64,000 nucleotides of DNA from Leptospira ainazelensis (GTDB lineage Bacteria > Spirochaetota > Leptospiria > Leptospirales > Leptospiraceae). Positions within the stretch are counted from its first letter, which is position 1, and each line of letters starts with the position of its first letter. Below, piece after piece: positions 1 to 13,400 of the stretch. The stretch spans positions 1 to 64,000 of the forward strand of contig NZ_JAFFPT010000014.1 of assembly GCF_016918785.1 (NCBI RefSeq), in the 5' to 3' direction. Under the pieces are notes generated by a model. The model was not told the origin of the DNA. It searched no databases and saw only the letters and a program-made list of their open reading frames with translations. Both the position numbers and the translations under genes were made by a program.

Positions 1-105
1 GAATCAGGAGAGATTCTCTGTTTTTCTTTTTCAACAGGCTCCCAAAAATCAGGGCGGGGCGCGCGGCTTTCACAGAGGATTGTCGTTGTTACGACAAATT
101 CCTTT
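1..105 (+). repeat. Right end of a palindrome-bounded GC-rich repeat element (cut by window edge)
   Basis: The segment ends with a GGGCGGGGCGCGCGGCTTTC block near 50-71 followed by an imperfect palindrome (TTGTCGTTGTTACGACAA, about 86-103). The same block and palindrome occur in the same order in the two full copies at 25297-25592, so this is the right-hand part of the same element. No coding potential is credible here. Confidence 0.7.
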
Positions 106-130
106 ACCGATTTTAACCCACTTGTGGGAA

Positions 131-420
131 AGGTTATGCCCTGATTGGGTGGCGGAGGAGAGTCGGATTCACTCAATGCGCCGCTCTCTACGGATCGCGT
201 GAACTCAATGCGCCGCTCTCTACGGATCGCGTGAACTCAATGCGCCGCTCTCTACGGATCGCGTGAACTCAATGCGCCGCTCTCTATGGATCGCGTGAAC
301 TCAATGCGCCGCTCTCTATGGATCGCGGCGCAGGAAAAAAACGGGCGGCTTTTCTCTATCATAAAAATGGAATGTTATCAAAGGTAGATCTCCCGTTGTT
401 TTGTCGGAATTCCGACAAAA
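131..420 (-). repeat. Second palindrome-bounded element, interrupted by a hairpin array
   Basis: On the + strand this reads as the reverse of the element at 25297-25592: CCCTGATTGGGTGG near 139-153, then after an interruption an A-run and CTCTATCAT near 354-362, ending in the palindrome TTGTCGGAATTCCGACAA inside a 22-bp perfect inverted repeat at about 399-420. The middle of the element is replaced by the 32-bp tandem array at 171-331. It shares or abuts the palindrome of the preceding element near 86-103. Confidence 0.6.
171..331 (+). repeat. 32-bp tandem repeat, about five units, of a hairpin sequence
   Basis: Units start near 171, 203, 235, 267 and 299. Each reads ACTCAATGCGCCGC followed by TCTCTAYGGATC and GCGTGA; the last two have T instead of C in the 12-mer. 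In the final unit the arms GCGCCGC (306-312) and GCGGCGC (325-331) form a perfect 7-bp stem around the 12-nt loop. In internal units only the inner CGC/GCG remains, as expected if the array grew by tandem duplication out of one complete hairpin. There are no spacers, so it is not CRISPR. Confidence 0.9.
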
Positions 421-425
421 ACTTC

Positions 426-1571
426 TTACAACGCGTTGATCATCGTTATAACTTCGTTAAAATATGTATTCCTCGCCGTGTTACTTACATGGTTTCGAAA
501 CGAAAGCTGAGCGTGATCAAAATCCTTTGAAATCTGACGCGCTCCGGGAAGTTTTGAGGACATCTTTCCGCTCGTCGTGGTTACGATTCCGTCGCTCTTA
601 TTCGCAAAACTCGGACTTCCGTTGCTCAAAAAAGTGCACCCTATCGTATAGATGGAATCCGAACCCGGATGTCCGTTACAAACGCTCATCGCTCCGTAAA
701 ATGCGGTGACCCTTGTGTCTTTCGAAGAATCGGAAAGTAATCTCTCCAAATAAATATTGTAAGCCCCTTCAATGTATTCACTCGGGATAGGGACCGTATA
801 ACTCGTCCCGAATGCGTTCGTGTATGCAAGATCCATTCCTCCCTGTGTCCCGGTCATAAAGCCGATCAGATCGCCTAACGTTCCAAAACTTCCCTGATAG
901 TTCGAAGACGCAAACGGAGAACCCAAATAAGGAGTTCCGAGTGAAACGATAAAATCGATCACGTCGCTTGTATTGTTCTGATGATAAAGAGCGGAACGAC
1001 TCACAAGACCTCCCATGGAATGCGCTAGAAGAATCACCCGATCATCCGCCGTAAAAACTGAATTCAGCTTTTCGACCAATCTTCTTCCGTTATTCTCCAC
1101 GTAATCGGAGGTTCTATAAGTAAAGGTGTAGAGTTCGTAATTTGTCTGGACTCCGGAAAGATTTTGAGAATACATTTCCAAAACTTCGTCCCAGGTTCCT
1201 CTTAGATTGGAAACTTTAGTGAACTTATCCGTGGGAGGATCGATATTTTTTTCCTTAAAATCCCAACCGTGTATCAAAACGATTTTCGGTTTGGCTTCTT
1301 TCATCTGAGGGGTTGCTACCGCAAATTGATCCGCAGAGATCTGGGACTTTAATTGAACATGAGCCAGTGGAAAAAATTTATAAAGCTCATGGTTGGTCTC
1401 TGCCCAAAATGCAAAGGTGAGGGCGCCTAAAATTTCTTCCGCCAAACTCTCCTTCTTTTTTAGATTGAGTTTTTCCTTCAGTTTATCGATGGAAAGATCG
1501 GAACAAGAGGGAAGAAGGCTGAGAGCGATCGTTACGATCGAAATTTTGAAAAGATGGTGATAAGATTTCAT
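426..1571 (-). CDS. Putative lipase/esterase lipoprotein (alpha/beta hydrolase)
   Basis: Predicted 381-residue secreted lipoprotein. From the ATG at 1571 the N-terminus is a signal peptide ending in a lipobox-like LLPSC (Cys 23), which is why I prefer this start to the in-frame one 12 codons upstream. Alpha/beta hydrolase features are an oxyanion-hole strand IHGWD (about residues 100-103) and a nucleophile elbow AHSMGG (Ser about 185). AHSMG rather than GHSMG is also seen in Bacillus-type lipases. A late His (DFDHAQ) could complete the triad. This suggests an envelope-anchored ester hydrolase; the substrate is unknown. It lies 131 bp downstream of the methyltransferase gene and may end that operon. 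Confidence 0.8.
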   Translation of the reverse strand: MKSYHHLFKISIVTIALSLLPSCSDLSIDKLKEKLNLKKKESLAEEILGALTFAFWAETNHELYKFFPLAHVQLKSQISADQFAVATPQMKEAKPKIVLIHGWDFKEKNIDPPTDKFTKVSNLRGTWDEVLEMYSQNLSGVQTNYELYTFTYRTSDYVENNGRRLVEKLNSVFTADDRVILLAHSMGGLVSRSALYHQNNTSDVIDFIVSLGTPYLGSPFASSNYQGSFGTLGDLIGFMTGTQGGMDLAYTNAFGTSYTVPIPSEYIEGAYNIYLERLLSDSSKDTRVTAFYGAMSVCNGHPGSDSIYTIGCTFLSNGSPSFANKSDGIVTTTSGKMSSKLPGARQISKDFDHAQLSFRNHVSNTARNTYFNEVITMINAL

Positions 1572-1702
1572 TGTTTTCCATTGGGGAAGGAAAAATAAAA
1601 AATGCAAGAGTTAAATCGAAATCTAATTTTACAAAAAAGAATTAGAATCTCCTAAAGGAGTTTCCATTTAGGAATATAGACAAAGAGATGGAAAGATTCG
1701 AA

Positions 1703-2452
1703 CTACTTGCGGTTTACGAGTCTGTCTAAAACGACCCCGGTCGCGACCGTGACATTTAAGGAGGAAAGATTTCCGTGCATAGGAACTCTCAAGACGAAGT
1801 CCGATTTTTCCATTAGGATTCTTTTTACACCTTCCCCCTCGTTTCCCATCAAAACTGCGAGTTCTTTCAGCTCGGGAAGTTTGGACCAATCCTCGATTCC
1901 TCGATCGCTCGTGGAAACGATCCAATATCCGTTCTCTTTCAGGAGTTCAAGTGTGTTGGCGAGATTCTTAACCGTAAAAATTTTCAAAAAAGAAAGAGCT
2001 CCGGAGGAAACTTTTTCGACAACCGGAGTGATTCCGGCGGATTCTCGGTCCGGAAGAATGACGTTCTGGATCCCGAAACATTCTGCGGTTCTCAGGATAT
2101 TTCCTAAATTGCCGGGATCCTGGATTCTATCCAAAATCAAAAAGGCTCCCGGTTTGGATGGAAGAATATTTTCTAAATCCTTTTGATCCAGCGTCGATTC
2201 TTTGCTGGAAACTTTTACCGCTACCAAACCCTGATGATTTCTTCCGGGAACAAGAGCGTCTAACTTAGAAACTGAAACTTTGTGGACCTTGACGTATGAG
2301 GGAAGTTTTTTTAAGATCTTATCTACGATCTCGGAACCCGGGTTTTCTTTTACATACAACTCGGTGAAAGGAAAAGAATGTTCCTTCCCTTGGTGAGCCT
2401 CCGTCAGTTCGATCAGAGTTCTCTTCCCGAAGATGTATTCCTGTCTAGCTAT
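1703..2452 (-). CDS. TrmH/SpoU-family RNA 2'-O-methyltransferase, non-standard start
   Basis: SPOUT-class SAM-dependent 2'-O-ribose methyltransferase of rRNA or tRNA. The C-terminal half has the SpoU motifs ILDRIQDPGNLGNILRTAE, LMGNEGEGV and a terminal VPMHGNLSSLNVTVATG. The first ATG/GTG/TTG in frame is a TTG at 2359, but codons upstream of it encode the usual substrate-binding N-terminus (EYIFGKRTLIEL, then a run leading into FTELYVKEN). Upstream of that there is no ATG, GTG or TTG back to an in-frame stop. The best-placed initiator is ATA at 2452-2450: GGAG lies 6 nt before it and it overlaps the cysS stop as ATAG. A CTG at 2464 is the alternative. From ATA the protein is 249 residues. Confidence 0.85.
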   Translation of the reverse strand: MARQEYIFGKRTLIELTEAHQGKEHSFPFTELYVKENPGSEIVDKILKKLPSYVKVHKVSVSKLDALVPGRNHQGLVAVKVSSKESTLDQKDLENILPSKPGAFLILDRIQDPGNLGNILRTAECFGIQNVILPDRESAGITPVVEKVSSGALSFLKIFTVKNLANTLELLKENGYWIVSTSDRGIEDWSKLPELKELAVLMGNEGEGVKRILMEKSDFVLRVPMHGNLSSLNVTVATGVVLDRLVNRK

Positions 2453-3860
2453 TTTCTTCTCCAGCGGAGTCCGTCTTTTGTGTCTTCTATGATAATACCT
2501 TGTGCCAAGAGTTGATCTCGGATCGCGTCGGAGCGGGCAAAGTCCTTATTCTTTCTTGCGAGTTGTCTTTCTTCGATAAGAGAATCGATCTCGGAATCGA
2601 TGAGATCCTTTTGCGGTTGGAAGGAGAGAACTTCGAAAAGTTGATCGTAATATGCAAAAAGTTGAATAAATTCTTTTTTTTCTTTGGAGGAAGGCGCGCC
2701 CGAATCGAGAAGGGAATTGATCTGTTTCAGAGATTCAAAAACGACCGCCAAAACTTTGGAGATATTGAGATCGTCGGCCAAGGATTCTTCGATATCCTTT
2801 TTCCAAGTAAGAATAGAGGAGCTCGTAAATTGAAAATCGGGAAGAATCTCGTAATCCGATTCCGCCTCCAAAAGGCGATCCAAACAGTTCTGCATTTTCC
2901 GAATGCTGTTTGCGGATTCTTCCAAACGATCCGTGGAAAAATTCAGTTTGGAACGGTAGTGGTTCGAGATCAAAAGAAAACGAATCGTTTTTGGATCGAT
3001 TCCTTTTTGGACAAGATCGCGTAACGTGTAAAAGTTCCCTTTGCTCTTGGACATCTTTTGTCCGTCTACGAGGAGGTGTTCGGAATGAAGCCAGGTTCCT
3101 ACAAAGGTTTCTTCGGGAAAGGCTCCTTCGGATTGGGCGATCTCATTCTCATGATGAGGAAAAAGAAGGTCTACCCCGCCGGTATGAATGTCCACACCGC
3201 CGTGATACACTTTTCGAATCATCGCGGAACATTCCAAATGCCATCCGGGACGTCCGGTTCCGATCTCGGTGTTCCAAGACGCTTCTCCTTCGACCTTCGG
3301 ACTTTTCCAAAGGACAAAATCTCTCACGTCTTCTTTTTCGTATTCGTCCGTATCATAACGGGTTCCTGTTTTCATTCCCGAAGTATCGATCTTGCTGAGT
3401 TTCCCGTAATTCTCAAATTTCTGAATCGAAAAGTAAAGACTTTCGTCCTTCTCATAAACAAGACCTTTCGATTTTAGTTTTTGTATGATTTCGATCATTT
3501 CCGGAATCGATTCCGTTGCTTTTGGGTAGTGTTCTAGGATTTCGGCGCGAACGGTTTTTAAGTCTTCGAAAAAGGCTTCCGTCCAGGGTTTTGTAAATTC
3601 TTGAATGCTCTTTTTGACTGCGATGGAATCACGGATGATCTTGTCGTCGATATCGGTGATGTTCATCGTCATATCCACGCCGTAGCCGAGAAGTTTGAGG
3701 GATCTTCGAAGAAAATCCACAAAAAGAAAGGCTCTCAGATTTCCGATATGAGCGTAGTTATAGACCGTGGGTCCGCAGGAATAAACCGTTACACGCTTCG
3801 GATCAACGGGAGAGAATTTTTCTTTTTTGCCCGTAAGGGAATTGTGAAAATAAACTTCGA

Positions 3861-3864
<4 letters not shown>
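2449..3864 (-). CDS. cysS: Cysteinyl-tRNA synthetase
   Basis: Class I aminoacyl-tRNA synthetase that charges tRNA-Cys, 471 residues, normal bacterial length. Visible motifs are the Zn ligand region YSCGPTVYN (Cys 30), the HIGH-type signature HIGN (39-42), the further Zn-site segments LECSAMI and FPHHENE, and KMSKSKGN near residue 270 for ATP binding. The C-terminal helical anticodon-binding region ends in DTKDGLRWRRK. The start ATG overlaps the stop of the upstream hydrolase gene (ATGA) and the stop overlaps the next gene, so it sits in the middle of a tightly packed operon running from folD. Confidence 0.97.
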
Positions 3865-4826
<962 letters not shown>

Positions 4827-4828
4827 CA

Positions 4829-5696
<868 letters not shown>

Positions 5697-5777
5697 ACTT
5701 CTCAGGATTTCCGAGCGGGTCCGTCTGTCAGGTAAAAAATATCCTTTCCGGTAAAACCGAAAGCGTAAAATGAGTCT

Positions 5778-7172
<1,395 letters not shown>

Positions 7173-7229
7173 GCTTTTTTTTAAGCTGAATTCCCCGCAC
7201 CCAACCGATAAGGAAAATAGAGGTATCGT

Positions 7230-8021
7230 ATGGGTCAGAATTTAGCAGTATCCAATTTCACTTCCATTGAAGAATCGGCTTGGGAACTATTCGAAACGGG
7301 TTCCTATGAAGAAGTGATCGCGATTGCGAAAAAAAATCCGAATCATGTATTTTTAAATCATCTGAGTGGAATTGCTGAGTTTGAATCCGGCGCCGAAACC
7401 GGGATCAATTATTTTTTAAAAGGATCCTCCGTCTTGAGTCCGCTCGTAGAAGCCTATCTCCTCAAAGAAAGCGGGAAATTAAGGGACGCTGCGAAGAAGT
7501 TTCACGAGTATTTTCGATCTTCTTCGGTTCCGGTTTCTTATCCTATCTTAAGAACCGGAATTCTGGTGAGCGAAGACGCGGTCGACTTTAAGACGGTTTT
7601 GGATCTTCTGGCAATCTATAAAGGAAGATTTGCAAATGATTACTTTTGCAAGACTGAATTTTTTGCAAATTATCAAACAAGAAAATACAAAGAAGCGATC
7701 CAAGTTTTTGCGGAAAATGCAAAACGTCTTACGGAAGAAAGAGACGTCTTAGGAGCCTTAGGTTTGGCTCTGGTCCATCTCGGAAATTTTGAGGAAGCAA
7801 AAACAGTTCTTCAGAGGATTCCCGGATACGAAGAACTTCCGACATTTGAAGAAAAGAAAAAAGAATTTTCGGAAAAGATCGCGAGTATTCCCAAGATGGA
7901 AGCAAAGAGAAAGTCTCTTTCTTCTTCCGAGCTGATCGATTTAGGTTTTGCTTATCTTTTTTCTGAGAATTTTAAAAAGGCGGAAGAAGTTTTTAGCGAA
8001 CTGGTCGCCGCTCAAGGGTAA
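7230..8021 (+). CDS. TPR-like cytoplasmic protein of unknown function
   Basis: A 263-residue protein with no signal peptide or membrane helix. Helical pairs with TPR spacing are visible ([58 protein letters not shown]), so a scaffold or protein-interaction role is likely. The ATG is preceded by GAGG at a good distance. It stands alone between two repeat blocks. I do not recognise a specific function. Confidence 0.75.
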   Translation: MGQNLAVSNFTSIEESAWELFETGSYEEVIAIAKKNPNHVFLNHLSGIAEFESGAETGINYFLKGSSVLSPLVEAYLLKESGKLRDAAKKFHEYFRSSSVPVSYPILRTGILVSEDAVDFKTVLDLLAIYKGRFANDYFCKTEFFANYQTRKYKEAIQVFAENAKRLTEERDVLGALGLALVHLGNFEEAKTVLQRIPGYEELPTFEEKKKEFSEKIASIPKMEAKRKSLSSSELIDLGFAYLFSENFKKAEEVFSELVAAQG

Positions 8022-8788
8022 AAAAAAGTTCGAAAAAGAAGATCGGAGATTCTTTGCGAAAACAAAATCTCCGGTTTTAGCAATTCTCTCGTTTCCCTTT
8101 CCCGCCTCAATTACGGAAACTCGATTTTAAAAACCTCTTCATTGAGTCGTAGGTTCCTACAAAACTTACTCTAAAATCTTCGTAGACCCCTTTCCCTCGT
8201 TTGGTCATAACCTTATTCACAAAGTTGGAAAAAGGATTGAAAATCAACGCAGAGATCACAATCAATTTTTTTGTAGGAGTTCCTACGGGGGATTTTTTCT
8301 TGCAAAATTATGATTTTGTGATATAGCAAAGTCTCCCGGGGTCTTCCGCCTCCGCCCAAAAATTAGCAGAACCATACTCACAAGTTGAGGAGGTTTTTGG
8401 AATCAACAAGGATCCGATCCGATTTTTTGTAGGAGTTCCTACGGGGGAATTTTTTTCTTGCAAAATTATGATTTTGTGATATAGAAAATCTCCCGGAGTT
8501 TTTCCGCCTCCCGCCCCTCCGCCCAAAAATAAGGGTGGGGCCCGCGACTTTCACAGAGGATCGTCGGAGTTACGACAAATTCTTTTAAAGATTCATTTCA
8601 CTGAAGTAGCCTGGCCTGCGGGAAGACCTCAGTGGATTTCCCTATATCAGAAAAATTGAACTCTTTCAAGAAGGATTCCCGATAAAATTTTGTCGGAACT
8701 CCGACAAATCCGAATTTTAACTCTTTACAGCGAAAGTTCCTTTGAATATCGGAATTCGTTTTTGCGAATCAGGTTCAAACTTACTGGA
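8022..8788. repeat. Gene-free block made of palindrome-bounded repeats
   Basis: Contains GTAGGTTCCTAC (8149-8160); a direct repeat whose two copies (about 8266-8361 and 8422-8532) each start with GTAGGAGTTCCTAC, continue with CTTGCAAAATTATGATTTTG and end in CCGCCC-rich sequence; and, after the second copy, the GC block and a palindrome GTCGGAGTTACGAC (8563-8576). A further segment with CTATATCAGAAAAATTGA (about 8642-8659) runs to TTTGTCGGAACTCCGACAAA (8689-8708). This last segment has a different core, with AAGTAGCCT and AGTGGATTT, also seen near 25670-25695. No gene is supported. Confidence 0.75.
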
Positions 8789-9652
8789 TCATTTATCCTT
8801 CAGAATAATCACCCTGCAATTCTTGAGAGCGTTCTTTGTTTTCGGAGAAGCCAACAACTTTCTTGCGTCCTCGCTCGCGATCACGGGGTTTACGGGATAA
8901 TGACCAGTGACGCCGAGCGCGGTCACAAAATAAGGTTTTAAACCTGCGATCGGAGAACGAAACGCTTCTTCCGGGGTTTTCATATAACTCACATAACCGT
9001 TTTTCACGGCGTTTTCTTTAGAAATAAAATAAGGAGAATAAATACTGTTCCCTTCCTCCGAAAGAATTTCGGGGAACAGGGCGGTTTCCATTTTAAGATG
9101 TCTTGCGTCCACGATCAGGGAAGTAAAATCAGCCGCTAAAGTTGGAGCCGGATATTCCGGAAAGTTTTCGGTTTCATACGAAAGAAAAACGTAATTTAGA
9201 ATTCCTCTTTTTCCTTTAAAAAGGATCGTTCCCTTTGCGATAGCCTGATTCTCCACAAAATTCACCGTGCTTAAAATCGGTTCGATCTCGTAGATCTGGT
9301 TGAAAATTTCCCGAAACATAGAATCTTCTTTGATCTTTTCTCTCAGTGTGAATTCGGAATCGAGCTTTAACGTATCGATCTTTCGAAAAAGATATTTCTT
9401 CAATTCTTCTTCCGCAGCATTTGCGGCTTTTTTTCGGGACTCGGTCAGATTTCTTGCGGTGTTCTCCGCCCCAAAATCCGGATCTTCCACGGAGTAGGTC
9501 AGTTTAGGAAGTTTGAATTTAAGAATTTTCTGAATTTCCCCTTTTTTCCAATTGATGACCGTATCCGTGAAGTCTCGGGTTTCAAAAGAAAAGATCGTGA
9601 AGGTTGGAAGAAAAACAAAAAGGATGAGTAAGAATCGGATTTTAGAATTCAT
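8789..9652 (-). CDS. Exported protein of unknown function
   Basis: About 287 residues from the ATG at 9652 (an ATG four codons earlier is possible). The N-terminus is a signal peptide ([18 protein letters not shown]) with no lipobox, so the protein is likely periplasmic. After cleavage there is a charged helical stretch with [14 protein letters not shown], then a mixed beta region. The layout is reminiscent of LPP20/FlgT-type envelope proteins, but I see no motif that proves this. It is 36 bp downstream of the dinG-like gene and probably the last gene of that operon. Confidence 0.7.
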   Translation of the reverse strand: MNSKIRFLLILFVFLPTFTIFSFETRDFTDTVINWKKGEIQKILKFKLPKLTYSVEDPDFGAENTARNLTESRKKAANAAEEELKKYLFRKIDTLKLDSEFTLREKIKEDSMFREIFNQIYEIEPILSTVNFVENQAIAKGTILFKGKRGILNYVFLSYETENFPEYPAPTLAADFTSLIVDARHLKMETALFPEILSEEGNSIYSPYFISKENAVKNGYVSYMKTPEEAFRSPIAGLKPYFVTALGVTGHYPVNPVIASEDARKLLASPKTKNALKNCRVIILKDK

Positions 9653-9688
9653 AGTTCTGCGCATTGATAAATAGAATGGTTCTTCTAT

Positions 9689-11665
9689 TTATTTCGGCAG
9701 ATTGCTGAATTCTCTTCTTAAATCTTCTTGGTTCTGGACGAGTTTTGCCGGAGGAAGCGACTTCAAAAGATCCTTTCCGTAGGTTTTTGTAAACACTCTT
9801 GGATCCAAAATCGTAACGATTCCCGTATCCGTCCCCGACCGAATCAGTCGTCCAAAGCCTTGTTTCAAAACCGTACAAGCATACGGAAGTTGCAACTCTG
9901 CAAACGGATTCCCGCCGGATTCTTTTAACTTCTCGCTCTTTGTCTCAAGGACGGGATCGTTCGGAACCTGAAACGGAAGTTTGGCGATGATCACCGATTT
10001 GAGTTTGTCTCCTCGGATATCGATTCCCTGCCAAAACGTGGATACTCCGAATAATACACTGTTAGGCGTTTCGAGATACATCTGTTTGGCCCCATCCGGT
10101 CCCAAATCGGATTGAGAAAAAAGCGGAAGATCGGTATGAGGACGAATCGCTTCATACACGAGTTTCAAAGATTTAAAAGAGGTAAAAAGAACAAACGTAT
10201 TTCCTTGGGTCAATTCGATGAGCCAAAGAATCTGTTTTGCCAGATCCGCGTGATATCCGTCCGGATCTCCGACCGGATCCCGGATTTCTTTCGGAACATA
10301 GAGAACCGCATTTTTTTGATAAGGAAACGGAGAAGGGACTACCATGTTCGCGGTCGGTAAGTCGCCGATCTTTTTCTTAAAATATTTAAAATCGTTTCCC
10401 GCAGTGGAAAGAGTCGCGGAAGTAAAAACGATCGACTGCATTTTTGGAGCGAACAAATCCTTGATGATCTTATCCGGGCTCATCGGTTCCATGCAGATTT
10501 TGTAATAGATCTCCTTTGAATTCTGATCCGGAGGTTCGATCCAATAGACCAGTCCCGGATCGTCCGTCAAACGAAAGGACTCGAGGCCCACGGCGATCTG
10601 TTCCATTCTTCCGGATAACATCTCCAAAACGAGAGAACTTTCCTTTTCCGTAATGTCTTCAGAGTCCTTCGATAATTTAGAAAGATGTTTCTGGAGAATC
10701 TCGGTGATCTCCGAGAGCACGTTTGCAAACGCGCCTCGATCCAGTCTCAGAGGTTTTTTGATTCTCTGAGGACTGTAAAAGTTCAGAGGAACTTCGCCGG
10801 AAAGTGAATTGAAAAAAACGGTAAGGGCTTCACCCGCTTTGGAAACCAGATTTTTCAATTCGTTCGAACCGATTTCACCCGCGATTCCCGAGTTCTTGGA
10901 AGGAAGCCAGATCTGTTGTAAAAGTTTTTGAATTTCTTGAGAACGGATTTCCTGACGAAAGGAAGAACCGATGATATCCGGAAAGTTATGAGCCTCGTCG
11001 AGGATGACTCTGCTAAAGTCGGGAAGAATGTTGAAGTCGCTCGCGATATGCGCGGCAAGAAGGTGATGATTGACGATCAGAATATTACATCGTTTCCATT
11101 TTTCTCTTTCTAAAAAATAATAAGAATGGGAAAAGTTCGGACAATTTCTTCCCAGACAGTTGTCGGCCTCTCTCGTAACCTTATTCCAAAAATCATAGGA
11201 AGCGGTTCCCGTAAATTCCTGCTTTCTTCCGGACTCGGTATTTCGGATCCATTGATTGAAAGAATCCAGATGAGGAATCATCTCGGGACCGAAGGTTCCA
11301 TCGCGCATAACGTGATTCATTTTTCGTTTGCAGACGTAGTTGGACGCTCCCATGGCGACTTCCGCTCTGAGGTCCACTCCGAGAATTTTCGAAACCATCG
11401 GAATGTCTTTTAACAAAAGTTGTTGTTGGAGCGACTTTGTTTCCGTGGAAATGATCACGGGTTCTTCCCTTTCCATGGAATTCAATGCGGCGGGAATCAA
11501 ATAGGCGAGGGACTTTCCAACACCCGTTCCGGCCTCCGCGATCAGATGTTTTCCGGAAAAAAGGGCCTCTTCGATTCTCTGTGAAAGTTGTATCTGACCG
11601 GATCTAGGTTCGAAGTCGTCCCAGATCGTGGAAAGTTTATCAAAATACGCGGCTGTACGGTTCAA
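9689..11665 (-). CDS. DinG/YoaA-family ATP-dependent DNA helicase (XPD-like)
   Basis: Superfamily 2 5'-3' helicase, 658 residues, likely acting in DNA repair. Walker A is [16 protein letters not shown] (about residues 40-55), the DEAH box is [11 protein letters not shown], and late motifs are VFTSATL and [11 protein letters not shown]. The Fe-S region has SNYVCKRK and [10 protein letters not shown], but the position five residues after the last of these, normally Cys, is Ser (FSHSYYF); another Cys follows at WKRC. The start is TTG at 11665, overlapping the stop of the small upstream ORF; no ATG lies nearby, so translation is probably coupled. Confidence 0.9.
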   Translation of the reverse strand: MNRTAAYFDKLSTIWDDFEPRSGQIQLSQRIEEALFSGKHLIAEAGTGVGKSLAYLIPAALNSMEREEPVIISTETKSLQQQLLLKDIPMVSKILGVDLRAEVAMGASNYVCKRKMNHVMRDGTFGPEMIPHLDSFNQWIRNTESGRKQEFTGTASYDFWNKVTREADNCLGRNCPNFSHSYYFLEREKWKRCNILIVNHHLLAAHIASDFNILPDFSRVILDEAHNFPDIIGSSFRQEIRSQEIQKLLQQIWLPSKNSGIAGEIGSNELKNLVSKAGEALTVFFNSLSGEVPLNFYSPQRIKKPLRLDRGAFANVLSEITEILQKHLSKLSKDSEDITEKESSLVLEMLSGRMEQIAVGLESFRLTDDPGLVYWIEPPDQNSKEIYYKICMEPMSPDKIIKDLFAPKMQSIVFTSATLSTAGNDFKYFKKKIGDLPTANMVVPSPFPYQKNAVLYVPKEIRDPVGDPDGYHADLAKQILWLIELTQGNTFVLFTSFKSLKLVYEAIRPHTDLPLFSQSDLGPDGAKQMYLETPNSVLFGVSTFWQGIDIRGDKLKSVIIAKLPFQVPNDPVLETKSEKLKESGGNPFAELQLPYACTVLKQGFGRLIRSGTDTGIVTILDPRVFTKTYGKDLLKSLPPAKLVQNQEDLRREFSNLPK

Positions 11666-11790
11666 TGGTTTCTGGTTATAAAAAGTTTATAAATACAAAA
11701 TAAGGAAAGACCCGTGACCAAAAGTAAGGAAAGAGACATGATCAGAGTTCCCTGCCAGTTTAGACCGGTCATCTGTGCAAAAAGAATCAT
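11662..11790 (-). CDS. Small single-helix subunit of the NSS symporter (MetS-like)
   Basis: A 42-codon frame starting at ATG 11790, overlapping the symporter stop (ATGA) with AGGAGG about 11 nt upstream, and ending at 11662 overlapping the TTG start of the helicase gene. The product has a short polar start (TGLNWQGT) and one membrane helix ([19 protein letters not shown]) followed by KLFITRNH. Small one-helix proteins encoded directly after bacterial SNF transporters (MetS with MetP in Corynebacterium; MaAIMP small-subunit family) are required for transport, and position, size and topology match here. The assignment is by inference. Confidence 0.75.
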   Translation of the reverse strand: MILFAQMTGLNWQGTLIMSLSLLLVTGLSLFCIYKLFITRNH

Positions 11791-13400
11791 TCAGCTTTTA
11801 ACCTCCTTTCCTTATAGATCAATGCGTAGTGGACGAGGAGGACGATCAAACTGAAAATGATCAGAATTCCAAAAAAGACGGATCGGGAAATGAGCGCTCC
11901 CATCCTCGCGATTTCAATGGAAGTTCCTTTGGTGATCGCACGAGCCACCATCGTATCCACGCTCATTCTTTCAAAATAGCCCGGAAGATTCTGAAACAAA
12001 AAGGCGACAAAAACTACGAGCAAGAACGCGGGAGTGATGTATTGAATCACAAACCAGAAAAATTTCGGAAGCTCCAGATGAGAACCTTCGTTTCCGTCTT
12101 CGAGGCCTTTTTTTGCGCCCACCTTCCAGCCAAATAAGAAAATTTGAATGCTCGCGAGAATAAAGATCAAAACCGTTCCGATCCAAAAATCCGCGAGTTC
12201 TAAGGCTTGGAAGTTTTGGTTGAAGTAGAGAATCGGAAAACAAAGACTTCCGGTAAAAATAAAAAGGATAATACTCGAAACCTGTCTTCGTAGGCCGAAG
12301 GATTCTTCCAAAAAAATAATTCCCGGTTGGAGCATGGTTACGGAGGAAGTGATCGCCGCGAGAAAAAGGACGAAGAACCAGATCGCACCGAAAAATTGAC
12401 CACCCGGCATCATCGAAAAAACGGAAGGAAGCGCGATAAACCCCATACCAAAGGTTCCGAACTCGCTGATCGAACCGCCTATAAAAAGATACGCGACCGG
12501 GATCGTAATCATACCACCGATTGCGACTTCCACAAATTCGTTTAGGGAAGCCGCGGAAAGAGAGGAGAGGACGACGTCGTTGTCTCGTTTGAGATAACTC
12601 GAAAAAACAAGGGCGATTCCAAAACCCGCAGAAAGTGTAAAAAAGATCTGACCGGCTGCCGCGATCCAAACTTCGGATCTAAGAAGTGCGGACCAGTCCG
12701 GGTTCCACATTCTACCCAAACCCAAGTCGATATTGTCTAACGTGAGAACCCGTACCAAAATGACGGCGGAAGAAGCCAACATCAGAGGAACCGCGATCTT
12801 TGCAAAGGATTCGATTCCTTTTGAAATTCCCCGGTAGACAAGAGCGAAGTTCAACGCAAAACAAGCGAGCGTTGCGTAAAAAATTTTACCGTAAATCGCG
12901 TCTCCATTTTGACGAGCGCCGGTCAAATCTAGAAAATAATTTCCGGCCGCTTTGATTATTTCGGGTTGAGGAGTTTGTCCGTTTGTGTTCAATCGAATCT
13001 GACCCGTTAAAAATTCGAAGGAATAGGCGAGACACCAAGCCTCAATAAAAACGTAATATACGTAGATGAGAATCGGGACCGTAATCCCGATGGCGCCAAC
13101 GATTCTTAGGGGGAAACCGGATAAGAAACTTTTGAAGAGAAAAGGGGCGCTGTGACCGGTTCTGCCTCCCATTCTTCCCATGATCCATTCGGTGATACAA
13201 ACGGGGATTCCGACCAGAACAAAGCTGATGATATAGGGAACCATAAAGGCTCCTCCACCGTTTGCGACCGCCTGTCCAGGAAAACGAATGAAGTTTCCGA
13301 GACCGATCGCACCGCTTGCAACGGTAAGAATCAGTCCGGTTCTGGATTTCCAGCTCTCTTTTGGGGGTTCCTTGCTCATGCTCTGGTTCTTGCAAAACAT
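11787..13400 (-). CDS. Sodium-dependent neurotransmitter/amino-acid symporter (NSS/SNF family)
   Basis: A 537-residue inner-membrane transporter with about twelve hydrophobic helices. The first helix has the hallmark [15 protein letters not shown] followed by NGGGAF, which lines the Na+ and substrate site in LeuT-fold symporters. TM6/8-type segments ([32 protein letters not shown]) are also present. The likely substrates are amino acids, such as Met or Ala if the small partner is of MetS type. ATG 13400 has GAGAGG upstream; a second ATG is seven codons in. It is the first gene of the operon with the small subunit and the helicase. Confidence 0.93.
   Translation of the reverse strand: MFCKNQSMSKEPPKESWKSRTGLILTVASGAIGLGNFIRFPGQAVANGGGAFMVPYIISFVLVGIPVCITEWIMGRMGGRTGHSAPFLFKSFLSGFPLRIVGAIGITVPILIYVYYVFIEAWCLAYSFEFLTGQIRLNTNGQTPQPEIIKAAGNYFLDLTGARQNGDAIYGKIFYATLACFALNFALVYRGISKGIESFAKIAVPLMLASSAVILVRVLTLDNIDLGLGRMWNPDWSALLRSEVWIAAAGQIFFTLSAGFGIALVFSSYLKRDNDVVLSSLSAASLNEFVEVAIGGMITIPVAYLFIGGSISEFGTFGMGFIALPSVFSMMPGGQFFGAIWFFVLFLAAITSSVTMLQPGIIFLEESFGLRRQVSSIILFIFTGSLCFPILYFNQNFQALELADFWIGTVLIFILASIQIFLFGWKVGAKKGLEDGNEGSHLELPKFFWFVIQYITPAFLLVVFVAFLFQNLPGYFERMSVDTMVARAITKGTSIEIARMGALISRSVFFGILIIFSLIVLLVHYALIYKERRLKAE

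Noticed and set aside
171..331. CRISPR array
   Set aside because: Repeats are directly adjacent with a 32-bp period and no variable spacers, and no cas genes are present.
318..530. 70-codon plus-strand frame
   Set aside because: It starts in the hairpin array and runs through repeat sequence into the reverse strand of the lipase gene.
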